40,043 nucleotides of DNA from Rhodospirillales bacterium. GTDB taxonomy: Bacteria; Pseudomonadota; Alphaproteobacteria; Rhodospirillales; 2-12-FULL-67-15. Shown in pieces: positions 1 through 7,045 of this stretch. Made by a program: the position numbers and the translations under genes. The notes under the pieces were generated by a model, which was given only the letters and a program-made list of their open reading frames with translations, did not search any database and was not told the origin of the DNA. The stretch lies in assembly GCA_016872535.1 (NCBI GenBank), contig VGZQ01000025.1:1-40043 (forward strand). The letters are read 5' to 3'. Positions within the stretch are counted from its first letter, which is position 1. Each line of letters opens with the position of its first letter.

Positions 1-2
1 TC

Positions 3-740
3 TCAAATGTTCTGACGACGGACACCCTTGGCGCGATAGTCGGCGATCCGCTGGCGCAAGCCCGGTCGAAAGGCGGAACGCACCAAATCCGCCATGTCCG
101 CATCGCGGGTGTCCCGGACGGTCAGCGCGAGCAGGTGTGCGCGCGCGGGTGCGCTCATCACGTTCCACTTCTCGATCAGCGCGCGGACGGCGGCGGGCCA
201 GGCGCTTTCATCGACCAAGTCGGTCAGCAGCCCCCACGCGCGGGCGTCTTGGGCCGAAAACTCCGCCGCATCGCGCAGGATCGCGCGCGCCCGGTCGGCG
301 CCGATCCGCGCGGCGAGACGCCGCGTGCCGAGGGCCAGATCGAAACGCCATCCCGGCATGCGGAAACGCGCGTCGGGTGTCGCGATCCGGTCGCTGCACG
401 CGCAGACGATATCTACGCCGGCGCCGAAGTTGCGTCCCTTAACCAGCGCCACGATCGGGAACGGCGCGTGGTGCAGATTCTGCAACAGCTGTTCGATACG
501 CGCGAAGCGGTGCAGCAGTTCGCCGTCTGACACGGTTTCGAGATCGGCGAGATCGAATCCGGTACAGAAATTCCGTCCCGTGCCGGTCAACACGACGGCG
601 GCGCCTACGCGCGCCTTGGCCCCTTCCAGTGCGTCGAGCAGCGCTTCGACCGTCGGCGCGTTCAAGGCGTTGCCGCGATCGGGACGATTGAGCGTGAGGG
701 TGAGGACGTCGCCGTCCCATTGTTGGAGCAGGCTGTCCAC
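3..740 (-). CDS. Crotonase (enoyl-CoA hydratase/isomerase) family protein
   Basis: About 245 residues with the crotonase fold signatures. These are the N-terminal LNRPDRGNALN strand and two oxyanion-hole segments, GRNFCTGFDL (about 56-64) and GRNFGAGVDI (about 102-111). The frame stays open upstream to about 920, but homology starts near a GTG at 738-740, so I chose that start. The two glutamates that carry out hydration in classical enoyl-CoA hydratase should lie 20 residues apart. Here the equivalent positions look like Asp110 and Gly130, so true hydratase activity is doubtful, and an isomerase or other crotonase reaction is as likely. The stop codon is at the left edge, so further operon partners are not visible. 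It diverges from the scn region and need not be related to it. Confidence 0.8.
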   Translation of the reverse strand: MDSLLQQWDGDVLTLTLNRPDRGNALNAPTVEALLDALEGAKARVGAAVVLTGTGRNFCTGFDLADLETVSDGELLHRFARIEQLLQNLHHAPFPIVALVKGRNFGAGVDIVCACSDRIATPDARFRMPGWRFDLALGTRRLAARIGADRARAILRDAAEFSAQDARAWGLLTDLVDESAWPAAVRALIEKWNVMSAPARAHLLALTVRDTRDADMADLVRSAFRPGLRQRIADYRAKGVRRQNI

Positions 741-1083
741 GAAGGGATATTCTGCGCTTGGGTGGGGTATTCGCCGAAACGGAATGGTAGTGGATGAGCA
801 AGCATTTTGGAAAGCACGTGGACTCGCTCGGATTTGTCGCGCGTTTTTGCGCAACACAACATCAGATCTTTCTAATAAGCGTAGGTGAGCGACTAACCCA
901 TTGGTATAACTTTGGTTCAATGATCATCGAAAATGTTTTCGGCGGCGGTGTCACTGCGCTGCTCCCCGTTTCTCAGTCGGTAGAGGCTTGAGTCTGTTCG
1001 CCATTGCACCGCTCCCAATCCTTGGATCAGCTGAAACCGGAGTTTTTCGGAGGCTCAATCGGATACAGCATGACTTTTCCTAA

Positions 1084-1098
1084 ATAGGAAGAACCTAT
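1084..1098. promoter_or_regulatory. LysR-type operator (ATAGG-N5-CCTAT), copy 1
   Basis: The site is ATAGG, AAGAA, CCTAT, a perfect 5-bp inverted repeat that fits the general LysR T-N11-A pattern. A second inverted repeat, TTCCTA-AA-TAGGAA, overlaps it at 1077-1090, giving three alternating half sites. Its centre (1091) lies 53 bp before the candidate -10 box at 1144, or about -65 from the expected start site, which is the usual LysR recognition position. The operator at 4628-4642 has the same spacing. Binding by the CynR-like regulator encoded at 15451-16491 is an inference. Confidence 0.55.
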
Positions 1099-1119
1099 GC
1101 GATCCATCGAGATTGCGTC

Positions 1120-1149
1120 TTGGACAGGGGGATACATCAGCATTATCAT
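1120..1149 (+). promoter_or_regulatory. Candidate sigma-70 promoter of the first scn-like operon
   Basis: A TTGGAC -35 box (1120-1125) is followed after 18 bp by TATCAT (1144-1149), a 5-of-6 match to the -10 consensus. The predicted transcription start is near 1156. The position relative to the LysR palindrome suggests activator-dependent initiation. Confidence 0.45.
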
Positions 1150-1391
1150 AACCATACTTTTATTGTGAATTCAGTAAATGATTGACGCCTTACAGTGCAA
1201 ATTCAGCCTGCTGCCGGAAGGAGCGAATGAGCTTCGGCTGGCGCTGCGTGGGCTTCAGGCGTCGCCGGGCGAAGTGTCTGAGCAGACGCGCTCCCTGCGG
1301 CACCGCGCTTCCATGCCCGCCAAATCCCGTTTCGTCTTCATGCGTTCCCCTCGACTCTATCCCAGTCAAAATAACGTACGAGGATACGAAC

Positions 1392-1784
1392 ATGACGTCG
1401 CGTAACACACCAGAGCCACCGCAGGACGCGCCTTCTCCAGATGTCTTCAATCATGCCCGATTCAAAGAGTCGATGCACGTCGTTCACGATATCGGGGGCG
1501 AAAAGGGCGGGCCCATTCCGCTGGAAGAGAGAAAATCAAAGCCCTGGGAGCTCAATACCTATGCCATTTGTGAGTGTCTCTCCTGGCGCGGTGTCTGGAC
1601 CAACGTGGAGAAGCTTCGCCGGGCTGCCGACTTGGGAGATAAATACCTTGCGGTGCCTTACTCCGGGCGCTGGCTGCTTGCCGCCGCGCGGGCGCTGGTC
1701 GACAAGCAGCACATCACGCTGACCGAGTTGACCAACAAAATCGAAGAGGTGAAAAGACGCCATGCGGAAAAGTCGCCACGCTGA
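1392..1784 (+). CDS. Thiocyanate hydrolase beta-subunit-like protein (ScnB paralogue)
   Basis: This 130-residue protein resembles the nitrile hydratase beta N-terminal half, which in thiocyanate hydrolase is the separate subunit ScnB. Conserved blocks shared with the second copy at 4853-5290 are WELNTYAICECLSWRGVW, the PYSGRWLLAAAR stretch and the helix after it (LTELTNKIEEVK). By eye identity to that copy is a little over half. It lacks the N-terminal stretch (about residues 18-32 of copy 2) found in genuine ScnB. The ATG at 1392 has CGAGGA seven bases upstream. The gene overlaps the next by 23 bp, as the second scnB overlaps its scnA. No gamma subunit follows, so it is either a structural paralogue that borrows ScnC or a protein of different function. 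Confidence 0.8.
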   Translation: MTSRNTPEPPQDAPSPDVFNHARFKESMHVVHDIGGEKGGPIPLEERKSKPWELNTYAICECLSWRGVWTNVEKLRRAADLGDKYLAVPYSGRWLLAAARALVDKQHITLTELTNKIEEVKRRHAEKSPR

Positions 1785-2184
1785 GATACAGGATGAAGGA
1801 ATTGGCAAGGCGAGCAGCTCGCCGATGTTCAACCATCTGCGTGTCGCCGAAATCGCCGCAGGGGTGGGCGACCCTCAGTGCTACCGGGGCAAGGCTGATC
1901 CGCCCAAGTTCAAGGCGGGCGATCGCCTGCGCGTCAAAGACCAGCCGGATCTCTTTTATAACCAGACCCCGGGTTACATACGAGGGGCCATAGGAACCGT
2001 CGTGGAACTGGCCTACGAAAGCCCCGCACCGGAGGACGAAGCGTGGGGCCATATTGACGAAGTCGAATGGTTCTACTTTATGTGCTTTCGGCATGAAGAC
2101 CTGTGGGATGACGATTCTCCCGACACGAACTCGAGCGACACGATATGGACCCAGATTTCCGAACGGTGGCTGGAACCGGTGTAA
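1762..2184 (+). CDS. Thiocyanate hydrolase alpha-subunit-like protein (ScnA paralogue)
   Basis: A 140-residue protein of the nitrile hydratase beta C-terminal (SH3-like barrel) family, matching thiocyanate hydrolase ScnA. Diagnostic segments are GVGDPQCYRG, KFKAGDRLRVKD, YIRGAIGTV, YESPAPEDEAWG, WFYFMCF and the C-terminal ISERWLEP. It is roughly 55-60% identical by eye to the copy at 5277-5645, with an N-terminal extension of about 20 residues. It overlaps the preceding scnB-like gene by 23 bp in another frame, so the two are probably translationally coupled. The partner catalytic subunit is not encoded in this operon. Confidence 0.8.
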   Translation: MRKSRHAEIQDEGIGKASSSPMFNHLRVAEIAAGVGDPQCYRGKADPPKFKAGDRLRVKDQPDLFYNQTPGYIRGAIGTVVELAYESPAPEDEAWGHIDEVEWFYFMCFRHEDLWDDDSPDTNSSDTIWTQISERWLEPV

Positions 2185-2258
2185 AGCAACGGCGGACATA
2201 ACCGGATGCGGCTTGGGCGAAGCGACTGTAATCAGGATTTCCCTTGCAGGAGTGTTTT

Positions 2259-2717
2259 ATGGTTAGACAAGCCCTCCATCTGCCGCTGGTATACAGCTGC
2301 TCCGGATGTTCCAGTACGGCCCAACTCGCCAATACGCTGGCCTTGTGCCTGGACCGAAACGGGGAAGCACAGATGTCCTGCATCGCCGGTGTGGGCGGCG
2401 ATATACCGAATTTTGTGCGTCAGGCCACCTCAGGCCGACCGATTCTCGCGCTGGACGGCTGCCCGCTGGGCTGTGTTCGCAGTTGTCTGAAACGCCACGG
2501 CGTGGAACCTCACCGCTACGTGCAACTGCAAAAGCATGGGGTGAAAAAGCGTTATGGCCAGGAGGCCCCGGAGGACGATGTCAAGCGCCTCTACCCGCGG
2601 ATCGTGGAACTCGCCCGAGAGATTCGACCGGATCGTGACCCGCTGGCGACGCAGGCGAGTTCATGTTCTCTGGAGCAGATATCGCAGCCTGATGCGCATG
2701 GCGAAGCAGAAGCATAA
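2259..2717 (+). CDS. DGC-domain putative zinc-binding protein
   Basis: A 152-residue cytosolic protein with the cysteine-rich arrangement of DGC-domain proteins, named for the Asp-Gly-Cys motif. Visible cysteines are C14 and C17 (YSCSGCS), C41 (MSCIAG), C68 and C72 in ALDGCPLGC, C76, and nearby His80. These are plausible zinc ligands. The ATG at 2259 has AGGAG six bases upstream, which favours it over upstream in-frame codons. It lies between the scnA-like gene and the ThDP enzyme, apparently in one operon. The family has no firm biochemical role. Metal delivery, redox or sulfur handling for the paralogous subunits are possibilities only. Confidence 0.75.
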   Translation: MVRQALHLPLVYSCSGCSSTAQLANTLALCLDRNGEAQMSCIAGVGGDIPNFVRQATSGRPILALDGCPLGCVRSCLKRHGVEPHRYVQLQKHGVKKRYGQEAPEDDVKRLYPRIVELAREIRPDRDPLATQASSCSLEQISQPDAHGEAEA

Positions 2718-2732
2718 GCGTGGTGGGATTTG

Positions 2733-4511
2733 ATGAGATCCACAGCCGTAGACAGGAAAGAAACCTTCACGGGCGAGCGGGAGGACGGCGAGTGTCCGCG
2801 GAGAATGAAGGGCCAGCAATTCTTGGCGGCGTTGATCCGCCGATCGGGCGCGAAGGCGGTGTTTTTCGTCCCGACATTCTTGTATCCAACGCTTGTGGAG
2901 TTGGCGGAGGATCCGATCAAGCGCGTATTGTGTCATTCGGAGAAGGCTGCGGGCTATATGGCCGACGGCTATGCGCAGGCATCGGGTACGCCGACGATCG
3001 TGATCGCCCAGGGCGGCCCCGGAGCGACGAACCTGTATGCGGGCCTGGTGGATGCCTGGCAAAGCCATACGCCGTTGCTTGCGGTGACCCCGGTCCTTCC
3101 AAGCTCACGTTACCACGGCAACTCCTATCAGGAAGCCTATGTGGATTTCCGGCCGGTGACCAAGTACGACGCGGAGGTCCGCTCGATCGACCGGATGGCG
3201 GAGTTCTTCGGCAAGGCTTACCGGGAGATGACGACGGGGGCGCCCCGGCCGGTCCACCTCTATCTGGACGGCGCGCTGGAAGCGGGCGAGTCGGAGTTCG
3301 ATTTCCGGCACCTGGATCAGCGCTACTTCTCCTATCCCGCGTTCCGTCCGCGCGCGGACGATGACCTCGTGGAGCAGGCCGTCCAGGAGCTCCGCCATGC
3401 GGAGTGTCCGGTGATGGTTTGCGGTCGTGGGACGGTCGTTTCAGGCGCATGGGAGGAAGTGACGGCGCTGGCCGAGCAGTTGGATATGCCGGTTACCACG
3501 ACCTTGGGCGGCAAGGGGAGTATCGACGATCGACATCCACGGGCGCTGGGCGTGACGGGCTCCTACCGGCGGCCGCCGACCGACCGCGTGATTACCGAGG
3601 CGGATGTGGTGCTCTATGTGGGGGGTCATCACGGCGGGGCGACGACAAATATGCGGAAGATGCCGACGCCGGGGGTGCGGGCTATCCACATTGACATCAA
3701 CCCGGCTCAGCCCGGCGCGAACTATCCTAACGTATTGCCGCTTGTAGGTGATGCGCGGACGGTCCTGCAGCAGATGCTGCAGGTCGCGCGGCGCTCAGCG
3801 GCGCGGGGCGCGCACAGCGCGTGGGTGGCGAGGGCGCAGAAAGAGCTGCGGGAGTGGCGCGAAAGCCAGCATGAGCACATGTATGGCAACGCGATTCCGA
3901 TTCGGCCGGAACAACTGGTGATCGAGCTTGTGAAGGCGTGTCCGGAGAACACGCTCTACGTCACGGACACGGGCTATGTCGGCACGTGGGCCGGCGTCTT
4001 CATGGATCTTCCGCCGGGGAAGAACTTCCTGCACTGCGAGGGGAGTCTGGGGTGGGCGTTTCCGGCGGCGATGGGCGCAAAGGCGGCGGTCCCCGAGCGG
4101 CCGGTGGTGGCGTTCACGGGTGACGGGGGATTTTTCTATCATCTTACTGAGCTTGAGACGGCGGTGCGCAATGGGATCAACCTGATTACGGTGGTGTTGA
4201 ACAATCAGGCAATGGCTTTCCAGACGCACCTGCTGCGGAGCCTCTGGGCGGGGTCTCCCGATTTGGACAAACTGTCGGAGTTCAAGGAGACGAATTTCGC
4301 GGACATTGCCCGGGGAATGGGCGCTTGGGGTGTCCGCGTGACGGATCCGAAACACATCGGAAAGGCGTTGCGGGATGCGATCGATGCGGACATGCCAGCG
4401 GTGGTGGATGTGGTGATCGATCAGGCGGCCGCCGCGCCCGTGGCGTTCATGGCGGGGCAAGGGAGCCGCAGGGACACGCTCACGGCGCCCGGGAAGGAGA
4501 AACGCCTTTAG
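2733..4511 (+). CDS. Thiamine-diphosphate-dependent enzyme (acetolactate synthase-like)
   Basis: A 592-residue protein with the three-domain layout of the acetolactate synthase/benzoylformate decarboxylase superfamily. The Pyr domain holds the catalytic glutamate (about Glu70, in CHSEKAAGYMADGYA). A central Rossmann-like domain follows (about 210-355). The PP domain has the ThDP/Mg motif GDGG at about 463-466 closing with NN at about 490-491. The length fits the family. The ATG at 2733 follows GGTGGGAT, and a later ATG at 2805 lacks a spaced ribosome site. No small regulatory subunit is nearby, so branched-chain synthesis is unlikely. Its place after scn-like and DGC genes is unusual and its substrate cannot be assigned. 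Confidence 0.85.
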   Translation: MRSTAVDRKETFTGEREDGECPRRMKGQQFLAALIRRSGAKAVFFVPTFLYPTLVELAEDPIKRVLCHSEKAAGYMADGYAQASGTPTIVIAQGGPGATNLYAGLVDAWQSHTPLLAVTPVLPSSRYHGNSYQEAYVDFRPVTKYDAEVRSIDRMAEFFGKAYREMTTGAPRPVHLYLDGALEAGESEFDFRHLDQRYFSYPAFRPRADDDLVEQAVQELRHAECPVMVCGRGTVVSGAWEEVTALAEQLDMPVTTTLGGKGSIDDRHPRALGVTGSYRRPPTDRVITEADVVLYVGGHHGGATTNMRKMPTPGVRAIHIDINPAQPGANYPNVLPLVGDARTVLQQMLQVARRSAARGAHSAWVARAQKELREWRESQHEHMYGNAIPIRPEQLVIELVKACPENTLYVTDTGYVGTWAGVFMDLPPGKNFLHCEGSLGWAFPAAMGAKAAVPERPVVAFTGDGGFFYHLTELETAVRNGINLITVVLNNQAMAFQTHLLRSLWAGSPDLDKLSEFKETNFADIARGMGAWGVRVTDPKHIGKALRDAIDADMPAVVDVVIDQAAAAPVAFMAGQGSRRDTLTAPGKEKRL

Positions 4512-4623
4512 CAGGCCGGAGATTCTCATCTGATCCGGTCCAAGTTCCGGGGTGCGGCCAATGCAGAACGGGCTCTACCCATCGCTGGATGAAAGTTGGG
4601 GCTCAGGTCACGGCCACAGTTTT

Positions 4624-4646
4624 ATCTATAGACATTTCCTATAGAT
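4624..4646. promoter_or_regulatory. LysR-type operator (ATAG-N7-CTAT), copy 2
   Basis: A perfect inverted repeat with 8-bp arms, ATCTATAG and CTATAGAT, separated by ACATTTC. The core ATAG-N7-CTAT (4628-4642) is shared with the site at 1084-1098. The centre (4635) lies 53 bp before the candidate -10 at 4688, the same distance as in the first operon. This geometry is typical of LysR activator sites near -65. Confidence 0.6.
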
Positions 4647-4664
4647 TTAATTCGAACATGCAAT

Positions 4665-4693
4665 TTGACATATACTCTCCTCTCGTGGATAGT
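4665..4693 (+). promoter_or_regulatory. Candidate sigma-70 promoter of scnBAC
   Basis: A perfect TTGACA (4665-4670) is followed after 17 bp by GATAGT (4688-4693), a 4-of-6 match to the -10 consensus. The expected start site is near 4700. The good -35 with a weak -10 and the upstream palindrome fit an activator-assisted promoter. Confidence 0.5.
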
Positions 4694-4852
4694 TTTACCA
4701 GTCGTGGGGGTGCCTAACGGGTTACCTACGCGGCTCCGCCCCGGATTTGCGGAGGGTATCTTGCATTGGTGAACCGTATCGGGACTGCTACAACCGACCA
4801 TAAGCCTCTTCGAACATAAATTTCTTCTAATACAAGAAGGAGTACAAGACGT

Positions 4853-5290
4853 ATGTCATCCCCCACCAGAGACAGAGTACTACGCCACATCGACGTTGTC
4901 GGCCAGATGCAGCCAGCTCTGCACAAGCAGACGCACGCGCCGGCCCCCGATCAAATCGATCACACCCTCTTCAGGGCCTATACGCGGATGCCGCACGACG
5001 TTGGCGGCGAGCCGGATGTGCCCATCACCTGGGAAGAGAAGGAGGAGGAACAGTGGGAGCTCAATACCTTCGCCACATGCGAATGCCTGGCTTGGCGCGG
5101 TGTCTGGAACGCCGAGGAGCGGCGCCGCCGGCAAAACGTCGATCTCGGTCAGACGCAGTATCTCGGTCTGCCGTATTACGGGCGGTGGCTGTTGACCGCC
5201 GCGCGGATCATGGTGGACAAGCAATATGTCACGCTCACCGAGTTGGTCAACAAGATTGATGAAGTGAAAAAGCGCCATGAGCACAAGTAA
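4853..5290 (+). CDS. scnB: Thiocyanate hydrolase subunit beta
   Basis: A 145-residue subunit of cobalt thiocyanate hydrolase, the heteromeric enzyme converting SCN- and water to carbonyl sulfide and ammonia. It corresponds to the N-terminal half of nitrile hydratase beta. Characteristic segments are MQPALHKQTHAPAP near the N-terminus, MPHDVGGEPDVPI, WELNTFATCECLAWRGVW and the YYGRWLLTAAR region. The sequence is very close to what I recall of Thiobacillus thioparus ScnB, though that protein is slightly longer (about 157 residues). The last 14 bp overlap scnA, implying coupled translation of the two small subunits. The split of beta into two polypeptides separates this family from ordinary two-subunit nitrile hydratases. 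Confidence 0.92.
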   Translation: MSSPTRDRVLRHIDVVGQMQPALHKQTHAPAPDQIDHTLFRAYTRMPHDVGGEPDVPITWEEKEEEQWELNTFATCECLAWRGVWNAEERRRRQNVDLGQTQYLGLPYYGRWLLTAARIMVDKQYVTLTELVNKIDEVKKRHEHK

Positions 5291-5645
5291 GCACGATAGA
5301 ACTCACCACGCCAAAAAAGCCACCGGGATCGGCGATCCCCAGTGTTTCAAGGGTGAAGCCGGTAAGGCCAAGTTCAAGGTCGGCGACCGTGTGCGGGTCA
5401 AGGATCTGTCCGATGTCTTCTACAGCCGGACCCAGACCTACCCTCGTGGCGCGGTTGGTACCGTGACCGTACTGGTCTACGAAAGCCCCGCTCCGGAAGA
5501 CGAGGCGTGGGACAACACGGACAAGTCCGAATGGTTCTACAGCGTGAAATTCCGGCAGAAGGATCTTTGGCCGGATTATCCCGATCTGTACGCAAACGAT
5601 ACGCTAGAGACCGAGTTATCCGAGCGCTGGCTGGAGAAGGCATAG
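5277..5645 (+). CDS. scnA: Thiocyanate hydrolase subunit alpha
   Basis: A 122-residue protein, close to the 126 residues of the Thiobacillus subunit. It matches the SH3-like C-terminal half of nitrile hydratase beta: GIGDPQCFKG, FKVGDRVRVKD, YPRGAVGTV, YESPAPEDEAWD, EWFYSVKF and the terminal LSERWLEK. In the known enzyme this subunit packs against the gamma subunit next to the metal site. The gene overlaps scnB and ends 37 bp before scnC. The gene order scnB-scnA-scnC is the one known for Thiobacillus. Confidence 0.92.
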   Translation: MSTSKHDRTHHAKKATGIGDPQCFKGEAGKAKFKVGDRVRVKDLSDVFYSRTQTYPRGAVGTVTVLVYESPAPEDEAWDNTDKSEWFYSVKFRQKDLWPDYPDLYANDTLETELSERWLEKA

Positions 5646-5682
5646 CCTGACCGGCGGACGCCGAACAAAAGGACAAGCACAA

Positions 5683-6384
5683 ATGTCAGATAAACACGAA
5701 CCCGCGCCGATGGTTAATGAAGTCAGCGACTTCGAGGTGCTCGAAATGGCCGTGCGCGAACTGGCCATTGAGAAAGGGCTTTTCTCCGCCGAGGACCATC
5801 GGCGCTGGACGGAATACGTCCACACCCTCGGTCCCCTGCCCGCGGCGCGCCTGGTCGCCAAGGCGTGGCTGGATCCCGCGTACAAGAAGCTGGCGGTGAC
5901 CGACGGGGTCAAGGCCAGCCTGCAAGTCGGCGTCGACTGGATCAACAGCCCGCCGACCGGCTTCGGCACTCCAAGCGACTACTGCGCCCTGCGCGTGCTC
6001 GAAGACACACCCAAGCTGAAGCACGTGGTGGTATGCACGCTCTGCTCGTGCTATCCGCGGCCGATCCTCGGCCAGTCGCCGGAGTGGTATCGAACCCCGA
6101 ATTACCGCCGCCGCCTGGTGCGCTGGCCGCGTCAGGTGCTTGCGGAATTCGGCCTGCAACTGGACCCGGACGTGGAAATTCGGGTCGCGGACTCCAACCA
6201 GAAGACCCGTTACATCGTGCTGCCGGTGAGACCCGCCGGTACGGAAGGCTGGACCGAGGACCAGTTGACCGCGATCGTGACGCGGGATTGCCTGATCGGC
6301 GTGGCGGTGCCGAAACCCGGGGTCACGGCGAATGCCAAGCGCCCCGTGCGCCCCGCGGTACACCCGGTGCATCACAGTCACTGA
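5683..6384 (+). CDS. scnC: Thiocyanate hydrolase subunit gamma (cobalt-binding catalytic subunit)
   Basis: A 233-residue homologue of nitrile hydratase alpha and the metal-binding subunit. The claw motif VCTLCSC gives Cys118, Cys121, Ser122 and Cys123. In the family the second and third cysteines are oxidised to sulfinic and sulfenic acids and, with backbone amides, hold a low-spin cobalt(III). Thr between the first two cysteines is the residue usual in cobalt-type enzymes, while iron types usually have Ser. Downstream conserved segments include YRTPNYRRRLVRWPRQVL and RYIVLPVRPAGTEGW. AAAGGA precedes the ATG. Cobalt importer genes lie about 3.7 kb downstream, consistent with the metal. Toyocamycin-type three-subunit nitrile hydratases are the main alternative, made unlikely by the sulfur gene context. 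Confidence 0.93.
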   Translation: MSDKHEPAPMVNEVSDFEVLEMAVRELAIEKGLFSAEDHRRWTEYVHTLGPLPAARLVAKAWLDPAYKKLAVTDGVKASLQVGVDWINSPPTGFGTPSDYCALRVLEDTPKLKHVVVCTLCSCYPRPILGQSPEWYRTPNYRRRLVRWPRQVLAEFGLQLDPDVEIRVADSNQKTRYIVLPVRPAGTEGWTEDQLTAIVTRDCLIGVAVPKPGVTANAKRPVRPAVHPVHHSH

Positions 6385-6417
6385 CGGAGCGAGTCGTGAC
6401 CGGATGGGGCTCCAAAG

Positions 6418-6795
6418 ATGAAGGATAAAGATAAAGGCTCCGAAACCGGCCGGCAGGGGACGGATACGACTCCCGTTCCCCTGCTCGAGGCGATCAGCAG
6501 TCGCGGGAGGGTGTGGGAGGATTTGGCCGAGCAATACGGCGTGACTAACCCCGACCCGCCCTGGAAGATTACCCTGGATGCGACGTGTGATCTGCTCGCC
6601 GCCGGCTCCTGCGTGCTGCCCGTGCTCGAACGTCGCGCCGAAGAGGACGATCTCTCCGCGACGAATTACGCGGACATCCCCTTCCCGGAGCGACAGCTTC
6701 TGGCGCTGGCGCACTCGTTGATCCGGCGAGGGCTGTTGGACGAGGACGAACTCGCGCGACGAATGGAAGAGGTCAACCGGCGTCTCAACAGCTGA
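6418..6795 (+). CDS. P15K-like thiocyanate hydrolase activator
   Basis: A 125-residue protein with the fold signature of the nitrile hydratase beta N-terminal half: TLDATCDLLAAGSC, then PFPERQLLALAHSLIRRG and DEDELARRMEEVNRRL, aligning with the same helices in ScnB. In Thiobacillus a small protein of this type, P15K, promotes functional expression and cobalt loading of thiocyanate hydrolase. Its position 33 bp after scnC fits that role. The first 30 residues are charged and low in complexity, probably disordered. No catalytic residues are expected. It could alternatively be a third beta-like structural subunit. Confidence 0.8.
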   Translation: MKDKDKGSETGRQGTDTTPVPLLEAISSRGRVWEDLAEQYGVTNPDPPWKITLDATCDLLAAGSCVLPVLERRAEEDDLSATNYADIPFPERQLLALAHSLIRRGLLDEDELARRMEEVNRRLNS

Positions 6796-7041
6796 CCTCG
6801 ACCGGCGTCAAACAATAATAACGAGCGCGTGATGCTGGCTCGCTTCTGGGAGTTTCATGGGAAAGCAACGTAACAGCGGAGGCAACGACGAATTCCGCGA
6901 CCGACACTCACTCGCGTACGGCCGGGGGGCGGCCGAGCGGGGAGGGACGGCTCGCGTCCGGAACGGCACCGCCATCGTTGAATCTCATGCGTCCGCGTGC
7001 GTGAAGCACGATCGTTCATCTTTAGATCGGGGAATCGAGTC
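6796..7041. other. Gap between the scn operon and the ABC importer
   Basis: Two hundred and forty-six bases without a convincing gene or promoter. A weak stem (CGAGC/GCTCG with an 11-nt loop) lies near 6820-6845 without a T-tract, and no ATAG-N7-CTAT palindrome is present. The transporter genes may therefore be read from the scn promoter. Confidence 0.4.
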
Positions 7042-7045
7042 GTGA
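6857..7045 (+). CDS. Possible small ORF coupled to the ABC ATPase
   Basis: A 62-codon frame with GGGAG before its ATG. It ends in TGA overlapping the GTG start of the ATPase gene (GTGA at 7042-7045). The product is rich in Arg, Ser and Gly and resembles no family I know. It may be a leader that couples translation, or chance. Confidence 0.2.
   Translation: MGKQRNSGGNDEFRDRHSLAYGRGAAERGGTARVRNGTAIVESHASACVKHDRSSLDRGIES

Larger units (their letters stand above)
741..1391. other. Intergenic region upstream of the first scn-like operon
   Basis: This 650-bp stretch separates the divergent crotonase gene from the first scnB-like gene. Its middle part (about 1070-1180) is clearly more AT-rich than the surroundings. 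It holds a LysR-type palindrome and a candidate promoter, listed separately, and leaves a leader of about 235 nt before the scnB-like start. Short open frames exist (for example 794-991 and 1178-1405), but none has recognisable protein character. Confidence 0.6.
4512..4852. other. Intergenic region upstream of the thiocyanate hydrolase operon
   Basis: This 341-bp gap holds a weak hairpin just after the ThDP gene (CCGG-AGAT-tctc-ATCT-gat-CCGG, 4516-4538, no T-tract), then an AT-rich block with the LysR palindrome and a promoter, then a leader of about 150 nt. AAGGAG at 4837-4842 lies ten bases before the scnB ATG. No credible coding sequence is present. Confidence 0.55.

Noticed and set aside
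2733-4511. Acetolactate synthase large subunit for branched-chain synthesis
   Set aside because: There is no regulatory small subunit or ilvC nearby and the context is scn-like; only superfamily membership is supported.
4853-6795. Ordinary nitrile hydratase operon
   Set aside because: The beta part is split into two small proteins in the order known for thiocyanate hydrolase, ScnB looks very close to the Thiobacillus protein, and no amidase or aldoxime dehydratase is nearby.
741-6795. Horizontally acquired element with mobile genes
   Set aside because: The content is unusual and the intergenic parts are AT-rich, but no integrase, transposase, tRNA end or direct repeats were found.
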